From NCBI GenBank assembly GCA_903884235.1, contig CAISEB010000023.1, forward strand, positions 97,895-161,894: 64,000 bases of DNA, written 5' to 3'. The notes under the pieces are model-generated. The model was not told the DNA's origin. It saw only the letters and a list, made by a program, of their open reading frames with translations, and did no database searches. Every line of letters starts with the position of its first letter. The first letter of the stretch is position 1. The stretch comes from an uncultured Pseudomonadota bacterium (GTDB lineage: Bacteria; Pseudomonadota; Gammaproteobacteria; Steroidobacterales; Steroidobacteraceae). The translations under genes were made by a program, and so were the position numbers. Below are positions 1-8,427 of this stretch, piece after piece.

Positions 1-78
1 GTGCGCGGGCCCGCGCCACGCTGCGCGTGGGTCGCAGTGCAGGCCGCGCGGCGGCTCGCCGAGAACCAGAGGACCATC

Positions 79-858
79 ATGTCGATCCTGAAACTTGAAT
101 GCCGCGGTCCCGTCGCGACCGTGATCCTGAACCGCCCCGAGTCCAGAAATGCGCTCAACGTCGCCCTGCTGCTCGAGTTGCGCACCTGCTTCGAATCGCT
201 GGATCTGGAACCGGACGTGCGCGCGATCGTGCTCGCCGGTGCCGGGCCTGGGTTCTGCGCCGGGGCGGACGTGAAGGAATGGGCGGCGGAGAAGGAACAG
301 GGCGCCCCTGCACACGATTGGGTCGCCGAGGCGATCGCGATGATGCGCACCGTGCGCAACTGCTCCCGACCGGTCATCGCTCGCATCGATGGCGCGTGCG
401 TCGGCGCGGGACTCGACCTCGCGCTCTGCTGTGATTTCCGCTACGCGTCCGAGCGCGCGAAATTCATGTGCTCCTACACGCACCTTGGGTACAACCCTGA
501 CGCAGGCGGCACCTGGCTGCTGCCGCGGGTCCTGCGCCTGCAGACGGCTCGCCGGTTCATCTATACGGGTGAATTGTGGCTCGGTACGCGCGCGGCCGCG
601 GAGGGACTCGTCGACGTCGCGCTTCCGGCCGAGGGGCTCGACGCCGCGGTCGAGGAATTCGCCGGGCAGCTGGCGTCCGGACCCACGCGCGCCATCGCGG
701 AGTCGAAGCGCCTCCTTGCCGTGACCTACCAGAACGATTTCGAGACGCAGCTGGCGCTCGAGCAGGCCGCTGGCCTGCGCTGTGCGGCAACCGCCGATCA
801 CCGGGAAGCGCTCGCCGCGGCGAACGAGCGGCGCGCCCCCACATTCCGGGGCCACTAG
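79..858 (+). CDS. Enoyl-CoA hydratase/isomerase family protein (crotonase fold)
   Basis: This 259-residue crotonase-fold protein should act on an acyl-CoA thioester in the cytoplasm. The frame is open from base 1, but the ATG at 79 begins the typical family N-terminus (SILKLECRGPVATVILNRP), so the upstream 26 codons are left out. The oxyanion-hole segments AGAGPGFCAGAD and IDGACVGAGLDLALCCD are present. The two catalytic glutamates of classical hydratases are not: the first is replaced by Asp (GAGLDLA), and the position of the second, normally in a PE-x-x-LG motif, reads SYTHLG. An Asp in the NPDAGGTWLLPR segment recalls PaaG-like and delta3-delta2 isomerases. It is therefore more likely an isomerase or a specialised crotonase than a plain hydratase. 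Two acyl-CoA genes follow closely downstream, so an acyl-CoA degradation operon is inferred. Confidence 0.85.
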   Translation: MSILKLECRGPVATVILNRPESRNALNVALLLELRTCFESLDLEPDVRAIVLAGAGPGFCAGADVKEWAAEKEQGAPAHDWVAEAIAMMRTVRNCSRPVIARIDGACVGAGLDLALCCDFRYASERAKFMCSYTHLGYNPDAGGTWLLPRVLRLQTARRFIYTGELWLGTRAAAEGLVDVALPAEGLDAAVEEFAGQLASGPTRAIAESKRLLAVTYQNDFETQLALEQAAGLRCAATADHREALAAANERRAPTFRGH

Positions 859-879
859 GCACCCCCTCCAGGAGCCGTG

Positions 880-2037
880 ATGGACTTCAGCCTGACCGAC
901 GAGCAGAAGATGCTCACCGAATCACTGCGGCGTTTCGTCGAGACCGAGCTCGTGCCTCACGAGGATCTCGTCGAGCGACTGCGCGAGGTCCCGAAGGAGC
1001 TTGTCCGCGAGATCCGGCGCAAGGCGATCGAACTGGGGTTCTACGCCATCAACCTGCCGGTTGAGGTTGGCGGCGGCGGACTCGATTATTTCACGCAGGC
1101 ACTCTGCGAGCGCGAGTTCGGCCACGTCGGCGATGCCCTGGCGACGGTCGTGTCCCGCCCAGCCGCGATCCTGCTGAATTGCCGCGGCGCGCAGATCGAA
1201 CAGTACCTCCTGCCGACGGTGCGAGGCGAGAAGACGGAGTGCTTCGCACTGACCGAGCCGGGTGCGGGATCCGACGCCCGGGGCATCACGACCCAGGCGC
1301 GCCGCCAGGGTGGTGACTGGACCATCGACGGGACCAAGCAGTTCATCTCGCATGCCGATATCGCCGACTTCATCATCCTGTTCGCGGTGACCGGCGAAGA
1401 GGAGACTCCGAAGGGTCGACGCAAGCGTTTCACCGCATTCCTGGTCGATGCCGACCAGCCCGGCGTCACCATCAAGCCGCTGGCGTGCATCTCGGCTCGT
1501 GGCTACAACCCCAACATGATCTACCTCGACAATGTGCGGGTCGGCGACAGCCAGATCCTCGGTGAGGAGGGCGGCGGTTTCGATTTCGCGAACGATTGGC
1601 TGTACTCCGGTCGCGTGATGCTGGCGGCACACTGCGTCGGGCGCGCCAGGCGCGTGCTGCGGATGTCCACGGAGTGGTGTGCGGGTCGGCGGGCGTTCGG
1701 CCAGCCGATCGGCCAGTTCCAGGGCTCGGGCTTCAAGCTCGCGGACATGGCAACCGACATCCACATCGCCGACCTCATGGTCCACCACGCGGCGTGGGGC
1801 ATGGACAACGGGACGATTACTCGTCGGGAGGCCTCGATGGTCAACCTGTTCGCGTCCGAGATGATCGGCCGGGTGACGGACAATGCCGTGCAGCTCTACG
1901 GCGGAATGGGCTTGATGGAGGACCTTCCGATCCAGCGCTTCTGGCGCGACGCGCGGGTGCAGCGCATCTGGGAGGGAACGTCCGAAATCCATCGGGACGT
2001 GATCACACGCGACCTGCTGAGGGAGTGCCGCGCCTGA
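880..2037 (+). CDS. Acyl-CoA dehydrogenase family protein
   Basis: This 385-residue flavoprotein should introduce the alpha,beta double bond into an acyl-CoA and pass electrons to ETF. The three usual domains are visible: N-terminal helical (about 1-115), beta (about 116-230, with CFALTEPGAGSDA) and C-terminal helical (about 231-385, with ACAGRRAFGQPIGQFQ-like and QLYGGMGLM segments). The catalytic base is probably Glu365 in the WEGTSEIHRD motif. A GTG at 877 precedes the ATG at 880. ATG is preferred because GGAG at 871-874 is then suitably spaced. The gene starts 21 bp after the crotonase gene, and its TGA shares one base with the ATG of the next gene, so the three are probably co-transcribed. 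Chain-length specificity cannot be read from the sequence. Confidence 0.92.
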   Translation: MDFSLTDEQKMLTESLRRFVETELVPHEDLVERLREVPKELVREIRRKAIELGFYAINLPVEVGGGGLDYFTQALCEREFGHVGDALATVVSRPAAILLNCRGAQIEQYLLPTVRGEKTECFALTEPGAGSDARGITTQARRQGGDWTIDGTKQFISHADIADFIILFAVTGEEETPKGRRKRFTAFLVDADQPGVTIKPLACISARGYNPNMIYLDNVRVGDSQILGEEGGGFDFANDWLYSGRVMLAAHCVGRARRVLRMSTEWCAGRRAFGQPIGQFQGSGFKLADMATDIHIADLMVHHAAWGMDNGTITRREASMVNLFASEMIGRVTDNAVQLYGGMGLMEDLPIQRFWRDARVQRIWEGTSEIHRDVITRDLLRECRA

Positions 2038-4130
2038 TGGGGCCCGTGACGGGAGAGTACCGCCGCCTTCACGACAACCTGCGTCGGCTGTTCCGCCCGC
2101 GCCATGTCGCGGTCGTGGGCGGCGCCCGCGTCGCGAACGTGCTCGCGACACTGCGCGCGAGCTGGTACGACGGACAGGTCTGGCCCGTGTCCACCAAGGT
2201 TGCCGAGATCCATGGATATCGGGCGTTCCCGGACTTCGAGTCGCTGCCCGAGGCTCCGGACGCGACCTTCATCGGCATTCCCGCGGAACCGACCGTCGAG
2301 GTGGTCAGGACGCTGGCTCGCCTGGGCGCAGGCGGCGCGATCGCCTACGCCTCGGGTTTCGCCGAGGCGGGTGCGACGGCGCTGCAGGAGGCGCTCGTCG
2401 CTGCGGCAGGTGACGTCGCGATCGTGGGTCCCAATTGCTTCGGGCTGGTGAACAGCGCGACCGGTGCGAGCCTGTGGCCGATTCACGTGCAGACGCCGCG
2501 GATCGAGCGGGGCGTCGCGATTCTTGCGCAGAGCGGGAATTTCAGCATCAACGTGGAGATGGCGCGACGCGGTGTTCCGGTTGTCTACAACGTCTCGGTC
2601 GGCAACCAGGCCCGGCTCGCGATGGAGGACTTCATCGAAGTCCTCGCGGGGGATCCGGCCATTGCTGCGATCGGTCTCTACATCGAAGGCCTGCGCGACA
2701 TCCCGCGCTTCGCCGGCATCGCGAGCGCGGCGCGAGCCCGCGGTGTCCCGATCGTCGCGCTCAAGATCGGCTCGTCGGAGCTCGGTGCGCGCATGACCGT
2801 GTCGCACACCAGTTCACTCGCCGGCGCCGACGAGATGTACGACGCGCTGTTCCGGCGCGCCGGCGTCGCTCGGGTGACGACGGTCCCGGCCTTCCTCGAG
2901 ACGCTCAAGGCGATGGTCGCGTTCGGCGACAGGCCGTGCCGGCGCGTCGCGGTCTTCTCCTGCTCCGGGGGTGACTCGGGCATGGCGGCCGACTGCGCCG
3001 ATCGGGCGGGCCTCGTGCTGCCGGAGCCCGGTCGCGCCGTCCGGGAACGCCTGCGCGCCGTCCTGCCCGGGTTCGCGCACGCGTCGAATCCGCAGGATTA
3101 CTCGAATGCGCTGTGGGGCGCCGAGGCGCCGCTAACCGAGGTGTTCGCGGCCGGCCTCAGCGCCGACGTCGACGTCGGGGTCCTGGTGATCGACAGTCCG
3201 ACCGAGCCTGTCACGCCCGATATCGCCGCCACGATCCGGGCGCTCGCCGAGGCGACGAAGATGTCCGGGAAGCCTGCGGTCGTGGTTCCCGTGCTGCCGG
3301 AGAACATCTCGGCGAGCACCCGATCGCTCCTGGACCTGCGCGGCCTCACCGCGCTCCAGGGCCTCGACGACGCATTCCAGGCGCTTGCAGCGGCAGCGGC
3401 CGTATGCGACGCAGGGTGGGACCCGGGTCCGCCGATCGGTCGCGCGCCGCGGCTTCGGGAAGGCGTCCCCGTCGTGCTCGACGAGGCCGCGGCGAAAGCG
3501 ATGCTGTCGAAGGCGGGGGTGCCGGTGCCTGCCGGGGGGGTCGCCGACCTGCATTCAGTGGCGGGCGTGGCCGAGCGCCTCGCCGTCCCGGTTGCGGTGA
3601 AGGCCTGCGATGCCGCGTGTACCCACAAGTCGGAACTCGGTGCCGTGGTGCTCAATTGCAGCGGAGGCGTCGCGGCGCGTGCTGCGGCGGACGAAATCCT
3701 CGCGCGGCTGGCCGGGAGCACGGCGGGCCTGCAGGTTGGACGCTTCCTCGTCGAGGCAATGGTGCCGAAGCCCGTGGTCGAGTTGCTGGTCGGCGTGAAA
3801 CGCGATCCACAGTTCGGCCTCAGCCTTGTCGTTGGCGCGGGTGGCGTGGAGGTCGAATTGCGTCGGGACACGGCGGTCGTGCTGCTGCCGGCGGACGATG
3901 CGCAGATCGAGGCGGCGCTTCGGCGTTGCCGCGTCGCGCGCCTGCTCGACGGGTATCGCGGCGCACCTCGCGCGGACTGGGCTGCTGCGATCGCGGCGAT
4001 CCGCGCAGTCGCGGAATTCGCGATCGCCGCCGGCGATCGCCTCGTCGAACTGGACGTGAATCCCCTGATGGTGCGACCGGAGGGCCTCGGGGCCTATGCG
4101 GCCGATGCGCTGATCCGCTGGGTTCCCTGA
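2037..4130 (+). CDS. ADP-forming acyl-CoA synthetase (acetyl-CoA synthetase, NDP-forming family)
   Basis: This 697-residue protein joins, in one chain, the alpha and beta parts of an NDP-forming acyl-CoA ligase: acid + CoA + ATP to acyl-CoA + ADP + Pi. Domains in order are a CoA-binding Rossmann domain (about 20-150, with AIVGPNCFGLVN), two succinyl-CoA-ligase-like domains (about 150-430) and a C-terminal ATP-grasp domain (about 450-697, with ELDVNPLMV near the end). The phosphorylated histidine of the family is probably His257 in VSHTSSLAG. The frame is open from 1596, but the ATG at 2037, overlapping the dehydrogenase TGA by one base, gives the correct CoA-binding N-terminus. Context suggests it activates the substrate of, or drains the product from, the neighbouring beta-oxidation genes. 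Substrate unknown. Confidence 0.9.
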   Translation: MGPVTGEYRRLHDNLRRLFRPRHVAVVGGARVANVLATLRASWYDGQVWPVSTKVAEIHGYRAFPDFESLPEAPDATFIGIPAEPTVEVVRTLARLGAGGAIAYASGFAEAGATALQEALVAAAGDVAIVGPNCFGLVNSATGASLWPIHVQTPRIERGVAILAQSGNFSINVEMARRGVPVVYNVSVGNQARLAMEDFIEVLAGDPAIAAIGLYIEGLRDIPRFAGIASAARARGVPIVALKIGSSELGARMTVSHTSSLAGADEMYDALFRRAGVARVTTVPAFLETLKAMVAFGDRPCRRVAVFSCSGGDSGMAADCADRAGLVLPEPGRAVRERLRAVLPGFAHASNPQDYSNALWGAEAPLTEVFAAGLSADVDVGVLVIDSPTEPVTPDIAATIRALAEATKMSGKPAVVVPVLPENISASTRSLLDLRGLTALQGLDDAFQALAAAAAVCDAGWDPGPPIGRAPRLREGVPVVLDEAAAKAMLSKAGVPVPAGGVADLHSVAGVAERLAVPVAVKACDAACTHKSELGAVVLNCSGGVAARAAADEILARLAGSTAGLQVGRFLVEAMVPKPVVELLVGVKRDPQFGLSLVVGAGGVEVELRRDTAVVLLPADDAQIEAALRRCRVARLLDGYRGAPRADWAAAIAAIRAVAEFAIAAGDRLVELDVNPLMVRPEGLGAYAADALIRWVP

Positions 4131-4194
4131 GGCTGATGCGGTCACCGGCTGGAGGCGCCTGCCCGGGCACCGCGTGCCCCTGGCCTGCGCTGGG

Positions 4195-4223
4195 GCCCGC
4201 CGGCCGTCGCGGCGCCGGCGGGC
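4195..4223. terminator. Hairpin between convergent genes, probable bidirectional terminator
   Basis: A 10-bp GC-rich stem (4195-4204 with 4214-4223) lies in the 109-bp gap between the ends of the convergent synthetase and dehydrogenase genes. There is no clear T-run on either side, so intrinsic termination is an inference from position and stem strength. Confidence 0.45.
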
Positions 4224-4239
4224 ACTTGCGGGCGCGGAA

Positions 4240-5379
4240 TCAGCCCTGCGCGAGCTGCTCGCGGCCGATGATCATGCGCTGCACGTCGGACGTGCCCTCG
4301 TAGATCTGGCAGACGCGCACGTCCCGGTAGATCTTCTCGACCGGGTAGTCGCGCACGTATCCATAGCCGCCGAGTACCTGGATCGCGGCCGAGGCGACCT
4401 GCTCGGCGGCCTCGGATGCAAACAGCTTCGCGATGCAGGCTTCCTTGAGGCATGACCGGCCGGCGTCCTTGAGTGCCGCGGCCGCGAGTACGAGTTCGCG
4501 CGCGGCCGCGACCTGCGTCGCCATGTCGGCGAGGCGAAACAGCACCGCCTGGTGCTCGGCAAGGGCCTTGCCGAACGATTTGCGTTCCTTCGCGTAGCGG
4601 GTGGCGTAGGCGAGCGCGGCTTCCGCCATGCCGACGCTCTGCGCGGCGATTCCGATCCGCCCGGTCTCGAGGTTGGCGAGCGCGATGCGGTAGCCCTCGC
4701 CCTCGGCGCCGATGCGCAGCGATTCATCCACGAGGACGTCTTCGTAGGACAGCTGCGCGGTGTCGGAGGACTGCTGCCCGAGCTTGTGCTCGATGCCACT
4801 GACCCTAAATCCGCTGGCGTCGGTCGGCACGAGGAAGGCGCTGATGCCGCGCTTCCCGGCAGCAGGATCGGTGACCGCGAACGTGATGACCACCTTCGCG
4901 ATGCGGCCGGAGGTGATGAACTGCTTCACGCCATTGAGCAGGTAGCCGCGCCCGGAGCGCGTCGCGCGCATCCGCAGTGCCGCGGCATCGGATCCGGCGT
5001 GGGGCTCGGTCAGCGCGAAGGCGCCGATCATCTCGCCGGCAGCGAGCGGGCGCAGGAAGCGAGCCTGCTGTTCCGAGGAGCCCCGGCTGGCCAGGATCGC
5101 GCACACCGGCGCGTTGTTGACGCTCATGATCGTGGAAATGCCGCCATCGCCGGCGGCGATCTCCATCAGCGCGAGCGCATACGACACGTAGTCGAGCCCG
5201 GCGCCTCCCAGGGCTTCCGGCACGGTCATGCCGAGGAACCCGAGCGCTCCCATCTCCGAGAAGATCTCGGCGGGTACCGTGCCGCTGGCTTCCCAATCCC
5301 GGGCGTGCGGCACGAGCCGGGCCTGCGCGAAGGTCCGGGCCGTGTCGCGGACCAGTTCCTGTGTGTCGGTGAGGATCAT
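4240..5379 (-). CDS. Acyl-CoA dehydrogenase (short/branched-chain type)
   Basis: This 379-residue acyl-CoA dehydrogenase has the full family architecture: MILTDTQELVRDTARTFA at the N-terminus, the beta-domain signature GAFALTEPHAGSDAAAL, and the C-terminal GGYGYVRDYPVEKIYRD segment. The likely catalytic base is Glu361 in the IYEGTSDVQR motif, the arrangement of short- and medium-chain enzymes. It is transcribed alone, convergent with the ADP-forming synthetase and divergent from the AMP-forming synthetase at 5569, with a 189-bp shared upstream region. It could supply a second chain-length or branched specificity to the same acyl-CoA pathway. Length and motifs are normal for the family, and the exact substrate is not predictable. 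Confidence 0.92.
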   Translation of the reverse strand: MILTDTQELVRDTARTFAQARLVPHARDWEASGTVPAEIFSEMGALGFLGMTVPEALGGAGLDYVSYALALMEIAAGDGGISTIMSVNNAPVCAILASRGSSEQQARFLRPLAAGEMIGAFALTEPHAGSDAAALRMRATRSGRGYLLNGVKQFITSGRIAKVVITFAVTDPAAGKRGISAFLVPTDASGFRVSGIEHKLGQQSSDTAQLSYEDVLVDESLRIGAEGEGYRIALANLETGRIGIAAQSVGMAEAALAYATRYAKERKSFGKALAEHQAVLFRLADMATQVAAARELVLAAAALKDAGRSCLKEACIAKLFASEAAEQVASAAIQVLGGYGYVRDYPVEKIYRDVRVCQIYEGTSDVQRMIIGREQLAQG

Positions 5380-5568
5380 CGGCGAGGCTCCGCGGGCCGG
5401 GGTCGGACACGCTTTCTACACCCGGCCCGGGCCCGCCGCCATCCCCCGGTCCGGCCAGTCCCGGGCCAGAGCCTCCGCGGGATGTCAATCACACGGAAGG
5501 CGGGGCGGCGCCGGCGGCAAGGCATGGCATGATCCGGGGCGGGATTTCGTATCCGGAGACGTCGGTCC

Positions 5569-7269
5569 ATGACTGGAAGTGACGCGTTCCTGTCGCTGCG
5601 CGAGCGCATGCTTGCCGCCGGCACCCATCCCTCCGCCGATCCGCCGCGCGTCGAATGGCCGGCCGGGCTGCCGTTCAACTGGGCGCGCGACTATTTCGAC
5701 TGGATCGCCGCCGGCAATGGTCAGCCGGCCCTGCGAGTGATCGACGACGCGGGCGCAGACCTGACCGTCAGCTACGCCGAGATTTCGCGCCGCTCCAGGC
5801 AGGTCGCGAACTTCCTGGCCGGGCACGGCGTCGGCAAGGGCGATCGCGTGCTGATCATGCTCGGCAACGTCGTGCCGCTGTGGGAGACGATGCTCGCGAC
5901 GATTCGCCTCGGTGCGGTGATGATTCCGGCGACGACGCTGCTGCAGCGCACCGATCTGGAGGATCGACTGGAGCGCGGCCAGGTCAAGGCCGTCGTCACC
6001 GACGCCGCCTACGCCGAACGCTTCGATGGACTTCCGGCGGCACCGGTGCGCATCGCCGTGGGCGGCCGGCATCCCGGCTGGCACGCATTCGAAGACAGTG
6101 CGCAGGCCGGCGATGAGGACATCGGCCCCCAGACGCAGTCCGACGACCTGCTGCTGCTCTACTTCACCTCCGGGACCACCGCGCGGCCCAAGCTCGTCGC
6201 CCACACCCACGCCAGCTACCCGGTCGGCCACCTTTCGACGCTCTACTGGATCGGCCTGCGTCCCGGCGACGTGCACCTGAACCTGAGCTCGCCTGGGTGG
6301 GCGAAGCACGCGTGGTCGTGCTTCTTCGCGCCATGGAACGCCGGCGCGACGATCATCGCGTACCAGTACGATCGCTTCAGTGCGCGGGCGCTGCTCGACC
6401 AGCTCGTCCGCTGTGGGGTGACGACGTTCTGCGCGCCGCCGACCGTGTGGCGGATGCTGATCCAGGAGGACCTCCGGCGCTGGCCGGTCAAGCTGCGCGA
6501 AGTCGTTGGTGCCGGGGAGCCCCTCAATCCGGAGGTCATCGAGCAGGTCCGTGCGGCCTGGGGCCTGACCATCCGCGACGGATTCGGCCAGACGGAGACG
6601 ACCGCCCAGGTCGGCAACCCGCCGGGCGCGATCGTCAAGGCAGGCTCGATGGGCCGGCCGCTGCCGGGCTACGAGGTCGTCCTCGTCGCGCCGGACGGCG
6701 CCGTGGGGGACGAGGGCGAGATCTGCCTGGACCTCAGTCGACGGCCGGTGGGCCTGATGCAGGCCTATCTCGATGATCCCGACAAGACCGCCGAGGTGAT
6801 GCGCGACGGCTACTACCATACGGGCGATGTGGCCAGTCGCGACGCCGATGGATACCTGACGTACGTCGGGCGGATGGATGACGTGTTCAAGTCATCGGAC
6901 TACCGGATCAGCCCGTTCGAGCTCGAGAGCATCCTGATCGAGCACGCCGCCGTCGCCGAGGCTGCAGTGGTGCCGAGCCCGGATCCGATGCGCCTTGCGG
7001 TGCCCAAGGCCTTCATCTTGCTGCGCGCAGGGCATGAGCCGGATGCGGAAACCGCGCGATCCATCTTCCAGCACGTGCAGGCCCGGGTGTCGCCGTTCAA
7101 GCGCATCCGCCGCATTGAGTTCGCGGACCTGCCCAAGACCATCTCCGGCAAGATCCGGCGCGTCGAACTGCGCAAGGGCGAGGTGGATCGGGTGTCGAGC
7201 GGCGCGCGCGGTCCACGCGAGTTCTGGGAGCAGGACTTCCCGGGTCTGCGCTCCGCGACATCTGGCTGA
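5569..7269 (+). CDS. AMP-forming acyl-CoA synthetase (medium-chain/aryl acid type)
   Basis: This 566-residue ANL-superfamily ligase activates a carboxylic acid through an acyl-AMP to acyl-CoA. The ATP-binding loop YFTSGTTARPKLV, the YGQTE-equivalent DGFGQTETT, the HTGD segment YYHTGDVASRD and the catalytic lysine in PKTISGKIRR (about Lys528) are all present. The pattern FTSGTTARPK together with WAKHAWSCFFAPW resembles the mitochondrial medium-chain (ACSM) and benzoate-ligase branch more than long-chain FadD. It is divergent from the dehydrogenase at 5379 and followed after 6 bp by the FIST protein, with which it may be co-transcribed. That would link acid activation to the sensory genes downstream. 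Substrate class is inferred only. Confidence 0.88.
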   Translation: MTGSDAFLSLRERMLAAGTHPSADPPRVEWPAGLPFNWARDYFDWIAAGNGQPALRVIDDAGADLTVSYAEISRRSRQVANFLAGHGVGKGDRVLIMLGNVVPLWETMLATIRLGAVMIPATTLLQRTDLEDRLERGQVKAVVTDAAYAERFDGLPAAPVRIAVGGRHPGWHAFEDSAQAGDEDIGPQTQSDDLLLLYFTSGTTARPKLVAHTHASYPVGHLSTLYWIGLRPGDVHLNLSSPGWAKHAWSCFFAPWNAGATIIAYQYDRFSARALLDQLVRCGVTTFCAPPTVWRMLIQEDLRRWPVKLREVVGAGEPLNPEVIEQVRAAWGLTIRDGFGQTETTAQVGNPPGAIVKAGSMGRPLPGYEVVLVAPDGAVGDEGEICLDLSRRPVGLMQAYLDDPDKTAEVMRDGYYHTGDVASRDADGYLTYVGRMDDVFKSSDYRISPFELESILIEHAAVAEAAVVPSPDPMRLAVPKAFILLRAGHEPDAETARSIFQHVQARVSPFKRIRRIEFADLPKTISGKIRRVELRKGEVDRVSSGARGPREFWEQDFPGLRSATSG

Positions 7270-7275
7270 TCCCCA

Positions 7276-8427
7276 GTGACCGCGTCGGGCCAGACGATCC
7301 CTCGGTTCCACGTCCATGGGACGCCGGCCGAGGTCGCAGCCGGCGTCGCCGCGGCACGCGTGGACCGCGAGGCGCTCACCATCCTGTTCGTCTCGGCCGG
7401 ATACGATCCATCCGAACTCGGCGCCGCGCTCGTCGCGCAGGGCATCCATCACGCGGTCGGTGCCACCACCAGCCGGGTGATCGGCACCGAGGGGATCGGT
7501 GACACCGGCGTGACGGGCTTCCACCTGCCGCTCGGGCGCTTCGCTGCGGCCGACGTCGTGATCGAGGATGCCGCCTCGATCGGGCTGCCGGCGTTGCGCG
7601 AGGAGGTCCGCAAGCTGCGCAAGGCGCTGGATGGGCAGGCCGGCGCTGGCGGTGGCCACCTGTTCGCATTCCTGCTCGTCGACGCGGAGGCCCGCTGCGA
7701 GGAGCGCCTTGCCGCGCTGCTCGGCATGGAGCTGAACGGGGTCCCGCTGGTGGGCGGGTCCGCGGGCGACACCTATTTCAACGAATCGACGCGTGCACCT
7801 GCCAGCACGCCGATCCTGTACCGCGGGCGCGCCTACAAGGGTGCCGCCGTCCTCTGCCTCGTGCGGTCGGAGACACCGCTCGTCGCGTACTGCCACAATC
7901 ACTACGTCCCGACGGACCAGCGCATCGTCATCACGGACGCGGACCCTGCACGACGGCTGGTGCGCACGCTCGATGGGCGCCGCGCGCTCGACGTGTACGC
8001 GCGCAAGTGCGGATTCCGCAAGGCGCCACGGGAAAGTCTCGATTTTGCACCGTACCCGCTCATGATCCGCATCGGCGGTCAGTACTACGCGCGCGGGACC
8101 CAGCGGATCTACGCGGATGGGACGCTGGAATTCGCATGCGCGCTCGAGACGGGCCTTGTCGCTGCCCTCGGACGGCCGGGCGACATGATCGCGAGTCTCG
8201 ACGAGATGTTCCGGGCGATGCGTGCCCAGATCGGCAATCCGGACCTCGTGATCGGCCTCGATTGCGCGGCGCGCACGGCCTACATGGAGCGCAGTGGCCT
8301 CACGGCAGGCATCGCGGGGCTGCTCGGGCGCAATTCGGTGGTCGGATTCGCCTCGCTCGGCGAGCAGTTCAATACGATCCACGCGAACAACTCATTCACC
8401 TGCCTTGGCATCGCGCCGTTCCGATGA
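7276..8427 (+). CDS. FIST-domain sensory protein
   Basis: This 383-residue protein matches the two-part FIST (F-box and intracellular signal transduction) layout. The N-terminal half (about 20-220) carries LLVDAEARCEERLAALLG and GVPLVGGSAGDTYFNES. The C-terminal half (about 225-375) carries LDFAPYPLMIRIGGQY and ends with GFASLGEQFNTIHANN, the usual FIST_C closing motif. FIST domains are thought to bind small ligands such as amino acids. No transmembrane segment or enzyme motif is seen. It starts with GTG six bases after the synthetase stop, and its TGA overlaps the ATG of the kinase gene by four bases, so it is translationally coupled to that kinase. The inferred role is a cytoplasmic ligand-sensing partner of the kinase. 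Confidence 0.88.
   Translation: MTASGQTIPRFHVHGTPAEVAAGVAAARVDREALTILFVSAGYDPSELGAALVAQGIHHAVGATTSRVIGTEGIGDTGVTGFHLPLGRFAAADVVIEDAASIGLPALREEVRKLRKALDGQAGAGGGHLFAFLLVDAEARCEERLAALLGMELNGVPLVGGSAGDTYFNESTRAPASTPILYRGRAYKGAAVLCLVRSETPLVAYCHNHYVPTDQRIVITDADPARRLVRTLDGRRALDVYARKCGFRKAPRESLDFAPYPLMIRIGGQYYARGTQRIYADGTLEFACALETGLVAALGRPGDMIASLDEMFRAMRAQIGNPDLVIGLDCAARTAYMERSGLTAGIAGLLGRNSVVGFASLGEQFNTIHANNSFTCLGIAPFR

Noticed and set aside
7896..8423. An N-terminal extension of the hybrid kinase reading upstream from 8424
   Set aside because: The frame is open from 8007 but lies wholly within the FIST gene in another frame, and the overlapping ATGA at 8424 is a normal coupled start.
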